Shown here: piece by piece, positions 31,146 through 40,024 of the stretch
How the letters are laid out: each line of letters opens with the position of its first letter
Position numbering within the stretch: position 1 is the first letter of the stretch
Assembly: GCA_003611745.1 (NCBI GenBank)
Contig: RAYF01000018.1
Coordinates: forward strand, 34,214 to 98,213
DNA length: 64,000 nt
Direction of reading: 5' to 3'
From: a bacterium D16-36
Lineage (GTDB): Bacteria; Bacillota; Clostridia; Lachnospirales; Lachnospiraceae
Made by a program: the position numbers and the translations under genes
Notes under the pieces: generated by a model
Seen by the model: only the letters and a program-made list of their open reading frames with translations
Told to the model about the DNA's origin: nothing
The model's database searches: none

Positions 31146-31844
31146 CTATAAAAATTTAATCCCAGCATCCTCTGGCAAATATTTTACCAGTTCTTCCACC
31201 AACCCATACACCTTCGTCCCCGGCGCGATCTCTGTTGGCGTTCTACCTTTCCCGTCCTCTATAATCCTTTTTGCATACCGTATCGCCAGCTTCGGATTTC
31301 CTTTGTCCATCAAAATACTAAATATATCTTTCATATTCTTCTGATACTTCCCAAGCCCCAATTCTTTAAACTTATCATTTGAGAATTTAATATACTCCGT
31401 CCTGTGATTATTTGAAGTATAATATGCAAAATGCAAAATAAACCAAAACTCAATACACTCATTACTCCACGCCGCTCGATATTGCAAGTGTGGATTCTCC
31501 AGATTCAGCATGTCTACCCGTTCTGCTACACCGTTAAAATCCTTTGCCGGAAAACTATCCTTATCATACACACACCAAATCTGTCCCTTATCAATGCCAT
31601 TCTGGCGGACGTATTGTTCTGCCATACCAATGACCCGCATAGTTTCCGCGGCGCAAGGCTCAATTTCAATCAAGACCATATCTTTATAAATCGGATTATC
31701 CTCTATCATCCGTTTAAATCCTTCAAAATAGAGCGGTTCCGTTTGCTCACCCTCACAGAAGATATAATAGCGATATTCCTTTTTCGCCAGATATTCTTTG
31801 CGTCTCTGCTTCCGCCACTGAGTGGTTCCGACTTTCTTAGGCAT
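31146..31844 (-). CDS. RloB/AbiLii-like protein
   Basis: A 232-residue protein that begins MPKKVGTTQWRKQRRKEYLA. Early YYIFCEGEQTEPLYFEGF (about residue 30) and QIWCVYDKDSFP (about residue 95) carry the Glu and D-x-D residues of the RloB family, regarded as Toprim-like nucleases. In lactococci an RloB-type protein (AbiLii) and an ATPase (AbiLi) form the abortive infection system AbiL. The start codon overlaps the stop of the upstream ATPase by 8 bases (ATGCCTAA), so the two are translationally coupled, as expected for a toxin/sensor pair. Function here is inferred. Confidence 0.85.
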   Translation of the reverse strand: MPKKVGTTQWRKQRRKEYLAKKEYRYYIFCEGEQTEPLYFEGFKRMIEDNPIYKDMVLIEIEPCAAETMRVIGMAEQYVRQNGIDKGQIWCVYDKDSFPAKDFNGVAERVDMLNLENPHLQYRAAWSNECIEFWFILHFAYYTSNNHRTEYIKFSNDKFKELGLGKYQKNMKDIFSILMDKGNPKLAIRYAKRIIEDGKGRTPTEIAPGTKVYGLVEELVKYLPEDAGIKFL

Positions 31845-33063
31845 TGACACCACTCCAATCTATAATCTTTTTCAAATATGGATCTGCACCATACTTGCCC
31901 TCTAAATACTGCTTGTCATATTTTGCATCCTTACGAACAGATTCGCCTTTCGTATTTTTAAATTCTACTAAAGAATACAGTTTAGAGTTCTGCTCCTTTC
32001 CCTTTGCCACAAACCATATTTCATCGCGACGAAATATATCGTTATTCATAGTGGATAAATCATGTGAAGTAAAAATTAATTGCGCACCATTCTTGTTTAT
32101 TTCCATATTATTGAACAACATAATGACATAGCGCAACAAGACCGGATGAATTTTTGCATCCAGTTCATCAATTACTAATGTTGTTCCAAAAACAAGACTT
32201 CTTGCAATAAAAGGAAGCAAACCAAACAATTTCTTTGTTCCACTGGACTCTTCTGATAAAGTTAATTCTGTACAGTACTCATTTACCGTATGCTTTGTAA
32301 AAACTTCTATAAAATGTTCTTCTTTTTCCTCAATACGGAAATCCTCAATATCCAGATCCATCTCACGGATGATATCAAGAACAAGCTTTTTTACCTCATC
32401 CGTCTTAGCTATGGCTGTTCGCAATTCCTGCCTTGGATTCCCATAATTTAAGAAGTCAATGAACTCCTCAAACCACTCAATCACATCAGAAATTACCTCA
32501 TTTTTTTTATAAGTAATTCCCAAATAGGATAATAACGGTAAGTTCTCCGAAATTTCTTCACTGATTTTGATTTTACCAAACACTCCTTTTAATTCAACTT
32601 CATTCCCATTTCTTACAAAGAGTGCCGAACGTCTTCCTGTATCCAGTTTAATTCGATCCAAACTCTCATAAACTACAAAGTCTCGCTTTACATGAAGGAT
32701 ATAACGGTACTCCGCAATATCGGTCCTAAAAAACACTTCAAACTCCGTTGGATTCTTTTTCGTCTCTTCTGAAAAAGCAAATGGCTCCACAGGAATCTTC
32801 CTTGCCTTATATTCACACTCCGGCTTATCACAAGTTGCACACAATGGTCTTAAAACTTTTGCTTCCAGTGTATGCAATGCTTCCAGTACATTGGATTTAC
32901 CACCGCCATTCGGGCCATAAATTACCGATACTGGCAAAAAACCTTCTCCATCTTCTGTTTTAATGATTCTATCTCTATGCTCCATGATAGCTGTAGCCTG
33001 CATATCAAAAGTCATTTCTTCACGGATGCTTTTGTAATTCTTCATGGTAAACTGACATAACAT
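31837..33063 (-). CDS. RloA/AbiLi-like AAA ATPase
   Basis: A 408-residue SMC/OLD-type ATPase. MLCQFTMKNYKSIREEMTF is the usual start, followed by Walker A VIYGPNGGGKSNVLEAL near residue 45 and two Cys pairs (CATCDKPEC). The signature-like LSEESSGTKKLFGLLP lies near residue 275, Walker B LVIDELDAKIHPVLL near residue 305 and a D-loop histidine (TSHD). Such ATPases partner RloB, PrrC or Toprim effectors and are thought to sense invaders. ATG 33063 follows GGAGGTGG; ATG 33078 lies before that site. The gene is closest to the right att site and has its own promoter. Confidence 0.88.
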   Translation of the reverse strand: MLCQFTMKNYKSIREEMTFDMQATAIMEHRDRIIKTEDGEGFLPVSVIYGPNGGGKSNVLEALHTLEAKVLRPLCATCDKPECEYKARKIPVEPFAFSEETKKNPTEFEVFFRTDIAEYRYILHVKRDFVVYESLDRIKLDTGRRSALFVRNGNEVELKGVFGKIKISEEISENLPLLSYLGITYKKNEVISDVIEWFEEFIDFLNYGNPRQELRTAIAKTDEVKKLVLDIIREMDLDIEDFRIEEKEEHFIEVFTKHTVNEYCTELTLSEESSGTKKLFGLLPFIARSLVFGTTLVIDELDAKIHPVLLRYVIMLFNNMEINKNGAQLIFTSHDLSTMNNDIFRRDEIWFVAKGKEQNSKLYSLVEFKNTKGESVRKDAKYDKQYLEGKYGADPYLKKIIDWSGVNA

Positions 33064-33086
33064 ATCTTCCACCTCCATCTTTTATC

Positions 33087-33114
33087 ATTATACACAGTTT
33101 TCTATTTTTGTAAA
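33087..33114 (-). promoter_or_regulatory. promoter of the RloA-RloB pair
   Basis: TTTACA (33109-33114), 16 bases, TATAAT (33087-33092) on the minus strand, about 15 bases before the ribosome site of the ATPase gene. The defence-like pair therefore has its own vegetative-type promoter inside the element. Confidence 0.6.
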
Positions 33115-33211
33115 CATAATCTGAGACTTTTTCTCAAATATTCACTTGAAATCTTCTTTTTTTAATACACTAAGATTGTTTCCTTTCACACCACATTCCA
33201 TATCGACCGTT

Positions 33212-33343
33212 CTATTTTGTTACAACCATATGTACCGTACTCTTGCTTATTCCCAGCTCTTTTGCCGCCTGCCTGACTGTGGCCTTGCGCTCGACAATAT
33301 ATCTGGCAGCTTCCACCGCTCTTTCTTCAATATACTCTTTCAA
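33212..33343 (-). pseudogene. spoIIID: spoIIID N-terminal half (split gene)
   Basis: TTG 33343, preceded by GGGGGAGG at good spacing, opens 43 codons: (M)KEYIEERAVEAARYIVER, then TVRQAAKELGISKSTVH, then a short foreign tail MVVTK and TAG. Residues 1-38 match SpoIIID through the helix-turn-helix, which is cut inside the recognition helix. SpoIIID is the small DNA-binding regulator that acts after sigma-E in the mother cell and is needed for late gene expression, including sigK. The truncated peptide should not bind DNA. The C-terminal half is 8.3 kb away at 24756-24896. The gene has a sigma-E-like promoter and may become functional after excision. Confidence 0.9.
33222..33241. other. right attachment site of the spoIIID element
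   Basis: Plus strand ACAACCATA, TG, TACCGTACT. The arm ACAACCATA mirrors TATGGTTGT of the left site. TATGTA at 33229-33234 is the common core. Codon His38 of spoIIID (33230-33232) spans the putative crossover. Confidence 0.8.
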
Positions 33344-33375
33344 GCTTCCTCCCCCTGATACGACTTGTTTATTTC

Positions 33376-33404
33376 ATAGTATGAGGATTATAGGGAATTT
33401 ATGC
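33376..33404 (-). promoter_or_regulatory. spoIIID: sigma-E-like promoter of spoIIID
   Basis: Minus-strand GCATAAA (33398-33404), 14 bases, CATACTAT (33376-33383). The sigma-E consensus is roughly KMATAWW-14/15-CATACAMT, so only one clear mismatch is present. Transcription would begin about 25 bases before the TTG start. In B. subtilis spoIIID is itself in the sigma-E regulon. Confidence 0.65.
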
Positions 33405-33521
33405 GGTTTTCTTGCCATCATGCATAATCACCAAAAAAACACAAAATTTAAGTTAATTTTATACTTCTTTTTCTTATACTACATGATAAACTAGTACTTG
33501 AATAACAGGAGGAGAAATAAG

Positions 33522-34919
33522 ATGTTTGGAGTAAAAAAGTCCCCTGAAAAAGCAAAGCAGGGATTAAATATTATTATTGTCGGCTGCGGTAAAGTCGGTT
33601 CTACCTTAATTGAGCAGCTTACGAAAGAGGGTCACGATATTACCATTATCGACCAGAATGCCAGAAAAATACAGGAAATCACCAACCAGTTTGATATTAT
33701 GGGGTTGGTGGGAAACGGTGCCAGCTACAGCGTCCAGATGGAGGCTGGTATCGACAACACTGATTTAATAATTGCCGTGACTGGTTCGGACGAACTGAAC
33801 CTTTTGTGCTGTACGATTGCAAAACGTGTTACAGAATGCTCTGCAATTGCCAGAGTCCGCACCCCTGATTACAGCAAGGAGAGCAATTACCTGCGTGAAA
33901 AGCTTGGGCTTGCCCTGATTATTAACCCTGAACTTGAAGCTGCGAAGGAGGTTGCCCATATCCTTTATCTTCCAACTGCATTAGAAGTGAACTCTTTTGC
34001 ACATGGACAGGCTGAACTAATTAAGTTCAAAATACCAGAAGGAAATGAACTAGACGGTATCTCCATTGCACAATTCGGCAGAAATTCTATTGCAGACATT
34101 TTAATATGTGCTATTGAACGGCATGGCGAAGTATATATACCAGATGGTAATTTTAAGCTTGAAAAGAATGATATCATCTCTTTTGTAGCCACTAGAAAAG
34201 CCGCTAAAATATTTCTGGAACATATCGGATTTCAGACGAACCGGGTAAAAGATACTATGATAATAGGTGGTGGAAAAGCCTCCTACTACCTTGCAGAACA
34301 GCTCCTGCATATGGGAATCTCTGTAAAAATCATAGAAAGTGATAAAACACGCTGCGAAGAACTGAGCGTCCTCCTTCCAAAAGCAATCATTATTAATGGC
34401 GACGGCACTGACCAGGACGTCTTAACCGAGGAGGGAATTGCTTATACAGAATCTTTTGTGCCGCTGACAGGCATTGACGAAGAAAATATACTTCTCACGC
34501 TTTTTGCACGTCAGGTTTCCAATGCAAAAGTAGTGACTAAAATTAACCGCAATAATTTTAAAAGCATAATCAGCGGGCTGGATCTGGGCAGTGTCATCTA
34601 TCCGCGATACATCACCGCAGAGGCAATTATAGCCTATGTGCGCGCCAAGAAAGCATCCATGAACAGCAATGTCGAAACATTATACCATATGTTTGATTCC
34701 AAAGCGGAGGCCATTGAATTTCGTGTAAACGAAGATTCTAATGTTACAAATATTCCGTTGATGGATCTTTCCCTAAAAAAGAACCTGTTGATTTCCTTTA
34801 TCAGCAGAGGCGGGACAATCATTATCCCAAGCGGAAAAGACTGCATTAGAGTAGGTGATACAGTAATGATTGTAACAACACATACAGGATTTAATGATAT
34901 ACAGGATATTTTGAGGTGA
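33522..34919 (+). CDS. trkA: Trk potassium uptake regulator TrkA
   Basis: A 465-residue peripheral protein with two RCK halves. Each half starts with a Rossmann nucleotide-binding loop, IIIVGCGKVGSTLIEQL near residue 17 and MIIGGGKASYYLAEQL near residue 247, and is followed by a TrkA-C domain. It binds NAD(H)/ATP and gates the TrkH channel. ATG 33522 follows AGGAGGAGAAAT. It is 3 bases upstream of trkH, so the two form one operon. It lies divergently from spoIIID. Confidence 0.94.
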   Translation: MFGVKKSPEKAKQGLNIIIVGCGKVGSTLIEQLTKEGHDITIIDQNARKIQEITNQFDIMGLVGNGASYSVQMEAGIDNTDLIIAVTGSDELNLLCCTIAKRVTECSAIARVRTPDYSKESNYLREKLGLALIINPELEAAKEVAHILYLPTALEVNSFAHGQAELIKFKIPEGNELDGISIAQFGRNSIADILICAIERHGEVYIPDGNFKLEKNDIISFVATRKAAKIFLEHIGFQTNRVKDTMIIGGGKASYYLAEQLLHMGISVKIIESDKTRCEELSVLLPKAIIINGDGTDQDVLTEEGIAYTESFVPLTGIDEENILLTLFARQVSNAKVVTKINRNNFKSIISGLDLGSVIYPRYITAEAIIAYVRAKKASMNSNVETLYHMFDSKAEAIEFRVNEDSNVTNIPLMDLSLKKNLLISFISRGGTIIIPSGKDCIRVGDTVMIVTTHTGFNDIQDILR

Positions 34920-34922
34920 CAT

Positions 34923-36398
34923 ATGAACAGTTCAGTTATTCGTTATATTTTGGGATATATATTAAAAATTGAAGGGGTTATGCTTCTGTTTCCCTGTGTT
35001 ACAGCCCTGATTTATCAGGAAAATGAAGGGATTTATTATCTGGGCACTGCGTTGCTATGCCTCTTTTTAGGGATTCTGTCTACTATAAAGAAACCGGCAA
35101 GCTTTGTTTTTTATCTGAAAGAAGGCTGCGTTGCTACCGCCCTAAGCTGGATTGTATTTAGCTTGTTCGGATGCCTGCCATTTTATTTTACCGGGGAAAT
35201 CCCAGATTTTACCGATGCCCTCTTTGAGACGGTCTCCGGCTTTACCACAACAGGCAGCAGCATCCTCAGTGATGTGGAAGCCCTGTCACACTGCTCCATT
35301 TTCTGGAGAAGCTTCACTCACTGGATTGGTGGCATGGGAGTACTTGTCTTCCTCCTTGCCATTATCCCAATGAGCGGCGGCTCCCATATCAACCTGATGC
35401 GGGCGGAAAGCACCGGCGCTACTGTAGGCAAACTAGTCCCTAAAGTCAAATACACCGCCAGAATACTATATATAATCTATATCGGCCTATCCGTTATCCA
35501 GCTTATCTTTCTGCTCCTTGGAAGAATGCCGCTCTTTGATGCAATCAATACGACATTTGCCACTGCAGGAACCGGCGGATTCGGTATAAAAAATAACAGC
35601 CTTGCAGGGTATTCAACCTATATCCAGTGGGTCACTACCATTTTTATGCTACTCTTCGGCGTCAGCTTTAATACATATTATTATATATTGTACCGTAATT
35701 TTAAACGTGCATTTGAATCCGAGGAAGTGCGCTATTATCTTTTAATTATTGCTGCAGCAAGTGCTTTTATCTTCTTTAACATATTAGACACGGCATCCGG
35801 CATCGCAGATGCCTTAACACAGGCTGCTTTTCAAGTGGTTTCTATTATGACAAGTACCGGTTTTTCTACAGTAGACTTTGACCAGTGGTCCCAGTCCTGC
35901 AGAACTGTTCTGGTTGCCCTGATGTTTATCGGCGCCTGCGCCGGAAGCACCGGCGGCGGCATTAAAGTTTCGCGCTTTATCTTAATGTTTAAGACCGTAC
36001 TCAAGGAATTTAATTCCTATATCCATCCAAAAAGCGTAAAGAAGATTAAAGTAGACAAAAAACCGGTAGAACATGAGGTGGTACGTTCTGTAAATGTGTA
36101 CTTTATCACATTTTTTCTGGTATTTGCCCTGTCTGTATTCTTTGTCTCCTTTGATGGCAAAGACTTAACGACTAACTTTACAGCAGTTGCCACTACACTT
36201 AACAATATCGGCCCCGGGCTTAATATGGTAGGCCCGACACAAAATTTTGGCTTCTTTTCCCCATTTGCCAAATATGTGCTGATGTTTGATATGATTGCCG
36301 GGCGGCTGGAGCTGTTTCCACTGCTAATCCTGTTCCACCCTGCTATCTGGAAGGATATGGTAATGCAGCGTTGGGAAATGCTAAAAAAGGGAGAATAG
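34923..36398 (+). CDS. trkH: Trk potassium uptake channel subunit TrkH
   Basis: A 491-residue integral membrane protein of the TrkH/KtrB superfamily. The four selectivity-filter-like loops are visible: TVSGFTTTGSSI near residue 107, FATAGTGGFG near residue 216, VSIMTSTGFSTVDF near residue 310 and TTLNNIGPGLNMVG near residue 424. The loop GACAGSTGGGIKV is also family-typical. It imports K+ together with TrkA. GAGGTGACAT precedes the start codon. Confidence 0.94.
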   Translation: MNSSVIRYILGYILKIEGVMLLFPCVTALIYQENEGIYYLGTALLCLFLGILSTIKKPASFVFYLKEGCVATALSWIVFSLFGCLPFYFTGEIPDFTDALFETVSGFTTTGSSILSDVEALSHCSIFWRSFTHWIGGMGVLVFLLAIIPMSGGSHINLMRAESTGATVGKLVPKVKYTARILYIIYIGLSVIQLIFLLLGRMPLFDAINTTFATAGTGGFGIKNNSLAGYSTYIQWVTTIFMLLFGVSFNTYYYILYRNFKRAFESEEVRYYLLIIAAASAFIFFNILDTASGIADALTQAAFQVVSIMTSTGFSTVDFDQWSQSCRTVLVALMFIGACAGSTGGGIKVSRFILMFKTVLKEFNSYIHPKSVKKIKVDKKPVEHEVVRSVNVYFITFFLVFALSVFFVSFDGKDLTTNFTAVATTLNNIGPGLNMVGPTQNFGFFSPFAKYVLMFDMIAGRLELFPLLILFHPAIWKDMVMQRWEMLKKGE

Positions 36399-36461
36399 AA
36401 ATTTAAAAAGCAAGAATGCATTCCTTTTCTCCCCATCTTCTACTTACGAAAAAGAACGATA

Positions 36462-38420
36462 TCACGATTTCGAAAGATTCCCAAGGCTTTCTTTTACCTC
36501 ATCCGCAGATGCCAAAATCATATCCGCAGATGCCGCAATTTCCTCTGTTACTGCAGCGAGGTTCTCCGTCCTGCCATTCACCTCTGAAACCACTTCCAAA
36601 AGCCTTCCTGTATCGGCAAGAATCTGTTCGATGGCTTCTAATATTTTATCCTGCGTACTGCCGCTCTTGGACGCCGTATCACGGGAATTCGATGCAAGCT
36701 GATTGATTTCATCCGCTACCACTGCAAAACCTTTTCCGGCTTCCCCTGCACGCGCCGCCTCGATAGAGGCATTCAATGCAAGAAGGTTTGTCTGTGAAGC
36801 AATGGAAACAACCTCCGCATTATTCTGAGTTAATTCATGGATAAATCCGTTTATCCGTTGTAAAGAACCGTTCAACTGCTGGCAGAAATCCCTGACACTT
36901 GCCATGCTGTTTGATATGTCCGTACATTCCTCTGCACTGCTGTTGTTGCCTTCTGCCAGTTCACTGACTGCCTTAAATATAACTTCAAACTGCTGGTCAA
37001 TCTCTTCCACTGTGGCTACAATATTTTCCCGCTGCTCAGAAATAACATTCTTCTCTTCCTTCACCTTGTCAGCCAGTGAAATCGCAGTCTCTTTCTCCGC
37101 CTCAACTTGAGACTTCAAGTAATAAATACAATTATCCTTGTGGTTAAAACCGTTATGTATCGCAATCGCCATATCCCGGCAAGTATCATAGCCACAGCAG
37201 GAGCAATTAATCTCTCTGGATTCCGGCGTATTTTTATCCATATCAACATAGATTGCTTCAAACTCACTCTGACTCGGCACTGCATACTCACATTGCTCTG
37301 ACATATCTGTATAACTACAGAGATAATCATTTAAGTCCAATTTTGAAAACTGCTTGTTCAATCTATTAAGACGATGTTTTGGCGACAGCCTCCGCGACCA
37401 AGTATGGCTCGGCCTGTTATTCTTACTCTCCTCACGAATACGCATCATTTCAATAAAAACATCATCCGAATCGCCCTTCTTCGGGTCAGTTGCAGTTCCA
37501 TAAAGACATCCCGCCGAACAGTTCAATGCATCAATAAACAAATACGGCAATGTACCTTTTGCAATACGTGCCTTGTTTTCCTCCAGATAATGATACATAT
37601 GCTTCTCACCTTCCATCTGTCGGATCAACACTTCCTCCCCTAAGAACCAGTACACATTTTCTTTTAAGCCGCCCGGCATCGGATAAATAGAGCCAAGACC
37701 ATATTCAATCTCATCTTTGGCTGACGGGCCGCTGATACCATGCTCTTTTACATAGCGCATCAAATGTTCAAACGTCACGTTATATGACACCATCCCTTTT
37801 CCGCGCTCAGACTCCATTTCCATTTTCTTTGCTATACACGGGCTGATAAAAGCAAGCTTATCCGTAATACCCATCTGTTTTCTGACATAAATCGCTCCAC
37901 ACATCATTGGGCTTTGCACCGGAAAAAGCTTTGGTATTAATTCTGGAATATACCGTTCAATATAACCTACTACTGCAGGGCAAGGCTGGGAAATCCCTCC
38001 CTTAAAATTATACTTTTTAACATAATTTAAATACGCCCAGGTTGTAATATCCGCACCAAAAGAAATGCTGATCATACGGTTCACTCCCAGTTTTTTCAAC
38101 CCTCCAAGCACGCTTCCGTATTCTCTTGGATAATTTGCAAGAAATGCCGGGGCAATTAAAAGTGAAATCCGCTCGCCTTTCCGCAGTGCCTCGAAAAATG
38201 CCTCTGTATCATCCACATACTCCCTCGCATTGTGCTCACAGGCATCAAAGCAGGCCCCACAGCCAATACACTTTGTACCATCCACATTGATTACATTTCT
38301 GCCGTCCGCTCCTTCCTGAGCAAGAGTTGCACCGACACAGCTGCAGACGCTAATGCACTTATTGCACCCTACACAATTATCATTAGTTCTAATCAATCCC
38401 TTCTGTTCTTTCTGAGCCAT
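36462..38420 (-). CDS. sensory [FeFe]-hydrogenase/methyl-accepting fusion protein
   Basis: A 652-residue fusion. Residues 1-75 hold two [4Fe-4S] clusters ([13 protein letters not shown] and [13 protein letters not shown]). An [FeFe]-hydrogenase H-cluster domain follows with atypical motifs [28 protein letters not shown] and [11 protein letters not shown] instead of TSCCP/MPC. A Fes-type Cys cluster ([11 protein letters not shown]) sits near residue 390, then a coiled coil and an MCP signalling domain ([20 protein letters not shown] near 550). There is no membrane segment. This matches group C/D sensory hydrogenases, which probably sense H2 or redox state and signal to CheA or another kinase; no che genes are nearby. 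GAGAGG precedes ATG 38420. Confidence 0.88.
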   Translation of the reverse strand: MAQKEQKGLIRTNDNCVGCNKCISVCSCVGATLAQEGADGRNVINVDGTKCIGCGACFDACEHNAREYVDDTEAFFEALRKGERISLLIAPAFLANYPREYGSVLGGLKKLGVNRMISISFGADITTWAYLNYVKKYNFKGGISQPCPAVVGYIERYIPELIPKLFPVQSPMMCGAIYVRKQMGITDKLAFISPCIAKKMEMESERGKGMVSYNVTFEHLMRYVKEHGISGPSAKDEIEYGLGSIYPMPGGLKENVYWFLGEEVLIRQMEGEKHMYHYLEENKARIAKGTLPYLFIDALNCSAGCLYGTATDPKKGDSDDVFIEMMRIREESKNNRPSHTWSRRLSPKHRLNRLNKQFSKLDLNDYLCSYTDMSEQCEYAVPSQSEFEAIYVDMDKNTPESREINCSCCGYDTCRDMAIAIHNGFNHKDNCIYYLKSQVEAEKETAISLADKVKEEKNVISEQRENIVATVEEIDQQFEVIFKAVSELAEGNNSSAEECTDISNSMASVRDFCQQLNGSLQRINGFIHELTQNNAEVVSIASQTNLLALNASIEAARAGEAGKGFAVVADEINQLASNSRDTASKSGSTQDKILEAIEQILADTGRLLEVVSEVNGRTENLAAVTEEIAASADMILASADEVKESLGNLSKS

Positions 38421-38510
38421 CTGCTTACCTCTCTTTATATTTAGTCTAAATATCACTTATACCTATTGTACTATATTGCGACCATAATTACCAGTTTATT
38501 TAAGGCATCA

Positions 38511-38554
38511 CTTCAATAAGGCTTCTGAAAACATTTTCAGAAGCCTTATTGAAG
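38511..38554. repeat. perfect 21-bp inverted repeat (hairpin)
   Basis: CTTCAATAAGGCTTCTGAAAA and its exact complement are separated by two bases. It lies between the stop codon of the 38652 gene and the hydrogenase start. There is no T run on either side, so it may be an atypical terminator or a processing hairpin. Confidence 0.6.
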
Positions 38555-38651
38555 AAGAGATTATTTTATTTACATTTTAACAGATAACTTTTAACAGTAC
38601 TAATACTAAAAGTTACCAGATTCGGCTAATGTTGTACCTTTACAAACATTT

Positions 38652-39878
38652 CTAATATAAATCCAACAATTTCTTATATGTTTTGAACAATTTTAACCAG
38701 CGTTTTCTTGTTGACTCCGGTATTAATCCCCACGTTTTCCCAGTACCATCATCTGTCAGCGTCTTTAATGTTACATTTTTGTGCTCAAATACCCGGATTA
38801 ATTTATTTAGCTTTTCTAACGATAAATTACTGTTACTTGATATTTTTGATTTCCATTTTAAAGTAGTAATATAAAGACCATACCTATATTTATATCTTGC
38901 CATTTCTGAATTTGATGTAAAATTATATGTAACTTTCCGATTGGATGTATATAGCTTTAATTTAGTATAATCAGAATACATCGGACTGTATGCAACATTT
39001 TTATGCGTTCCTGCTATTATCAAAGAAAGCGTGGCCGTAGTTCCCTTTTTCTTTATCTCTATATAAGATTCATCATCTGCTATAAAAGCATATCCTCTCC
39101 TTTTATAAGACCTTTTACCCCAACATCCAGACGCAGACAGCATCGACTGGTATCCCACATCAATTTGCCTGAACTTGATATTCTTTGTCTGGCATTTCTT
39201 TACCGCCTCCACTACCTGTTTATATGTTGGCGGCTTTTTCTCCACGCATACCTCACACTCATACACCTCGCCGTTTATAACCGCCCTAATCATTGTCCTT
39301 CCGGCTTCCTTTGCTGTAACAACACCATTCCCGTCAACAAGCGCAACTATCGGATTACTGCTGCTCCACTCTACATCAAATAGTACCCCGGACGGTTCAC
39401 TCTCTATCGTTAAAACTTCGCTTTCCCCAATATAAAGATTAAGCTGTCTTTTGTTTAATGCAAATACCGGATTCTCTATAGTCGCTTTATATTCAAAATA
39501 TGCCTTTACCGAAAAGTCCACGTCACCATCCGTAGAGAAAATAATGGTATAATCTCCTCTGGTAAGTTCTATGTCAAAACTATTTTCCTCTTCATCCTCA
39601 AGCCAGTCAATCTCCTTGCGATATACTGAGGCTCCAGAACTATCTTTTATACAGACTGAATAATCATCATATGCCATCGTTTCCTCTAAATCCACAACTA
39701 AAGTTCCAATGCCGGAAACATGAAAAGAAACTTCTTTGGTACCTCCATCATAATATGAATGTTTCCAGTCAACAATTGTTTGTTTGGATAACGCTGTTGT
39801 CGGCACACCCACTAGGCTAAATCCGAAGAAACAAGCCAAAAACAGTATACATATCTTATAAATTCTAATATTTTTCAT
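38652..39878 (-). CDS. secreted protein with Big_2 Ig-like domain
   Basis: A 408-residue protein. A signal peptide covers residues 1-31 (KNIRIYKICILFLACFFG, then GVPTTA). A beta-rich region follows, to about 125, then a Big_2 domain at about 130-215 (NKRQLNLYIGESEVLTIE, with VEWSSSNPIVALVDGNGVVT). A C-terminal domain of about 190 residues, starting YKQVVEAVKKCQTKNIKFRQ, is not recognised. ATG 39878 is preceded by GGAGGAGG. There is no sorting motif. A surface or secreted function is inferred. Confidence 0.75.
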   Translation of the reverse strand: MKNIRIYKICILFLACFFGFSLVGVPTTALSKQTIVDWKHSYYDGGTKEVSFHVSGIGTLVVDLEETMAYDDYSVCIKDSSGASVYRKEIDWLEDEEENSFDIELTRGDYTIIFSTDGDVDFSVKAYFEYKATIENPVFALNKRQLNLYIGESEVLTIESEPSGVLFDVEWSSSNPIVALVDGNGVVTAKEAGRTMIRAVINGEVYECEVCVEKKPPTYKQVVEAVKKCQTKNIKFRQIDVGYQSMLSASGCWGKRSYKRRGYAFIADDESYIEIKKKGTTATLSLIIAGTHKNVAYSPMYSDYTKLKLYTSNRKVTYNFTSNSEMARYKYRYGLYITTLKWKSKISSNSNLSLEKLNKLIRVFEHKNVTLKTLTDDGTGKTWGLIPESTRKRWLKLFKTYKKLLDLY

Positions 39879-40024
39879 AATCCTCCTCCACTGCCACAAA
39901 TTATCTATCGGCATACATGTCCCACAGAGAAAGTCCACTGACGGCTTTCCTATCATACTTTAAAGCACCAATGCCCCATCCCTTCCACAAATATATAGCA
40001 GAATTTTTAAAATTTATCCTTAAA

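Larger units (their letters stand above)
24895..33230 (-). mobile_element. 8,336-bp skin-like element interrupting spoIIID
   Basis: The segment separates the two halves of spoIIID and is bounded by hybrid sites with a common TATGTA. The recombinase gene abuts the left site. All recognised genes inside lie on the same strand as spoIIID: serine recombinase, PDDEXK-type AAA protein, small ORF, Fic, DUF4143 ATPase, RloB-like and RloA-like. Precise excision would restore spoIIID and create a circle with ACAACCATA-CA-TATGGTTGT. There are no conjugation, phage structural or replication genes. The exact end within the 6-bp core is uncertain by a few bases. Confidence 0.85.

Noticed and set aside
24892..33230. 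Reading the recombinase segment as an ordinary ICE or prophage
   Set aside because: There are no conjugation, replication, capsid or lysis genes, and the ends fall precisely inside spoIIID in frame; a skin-like element explains it better.
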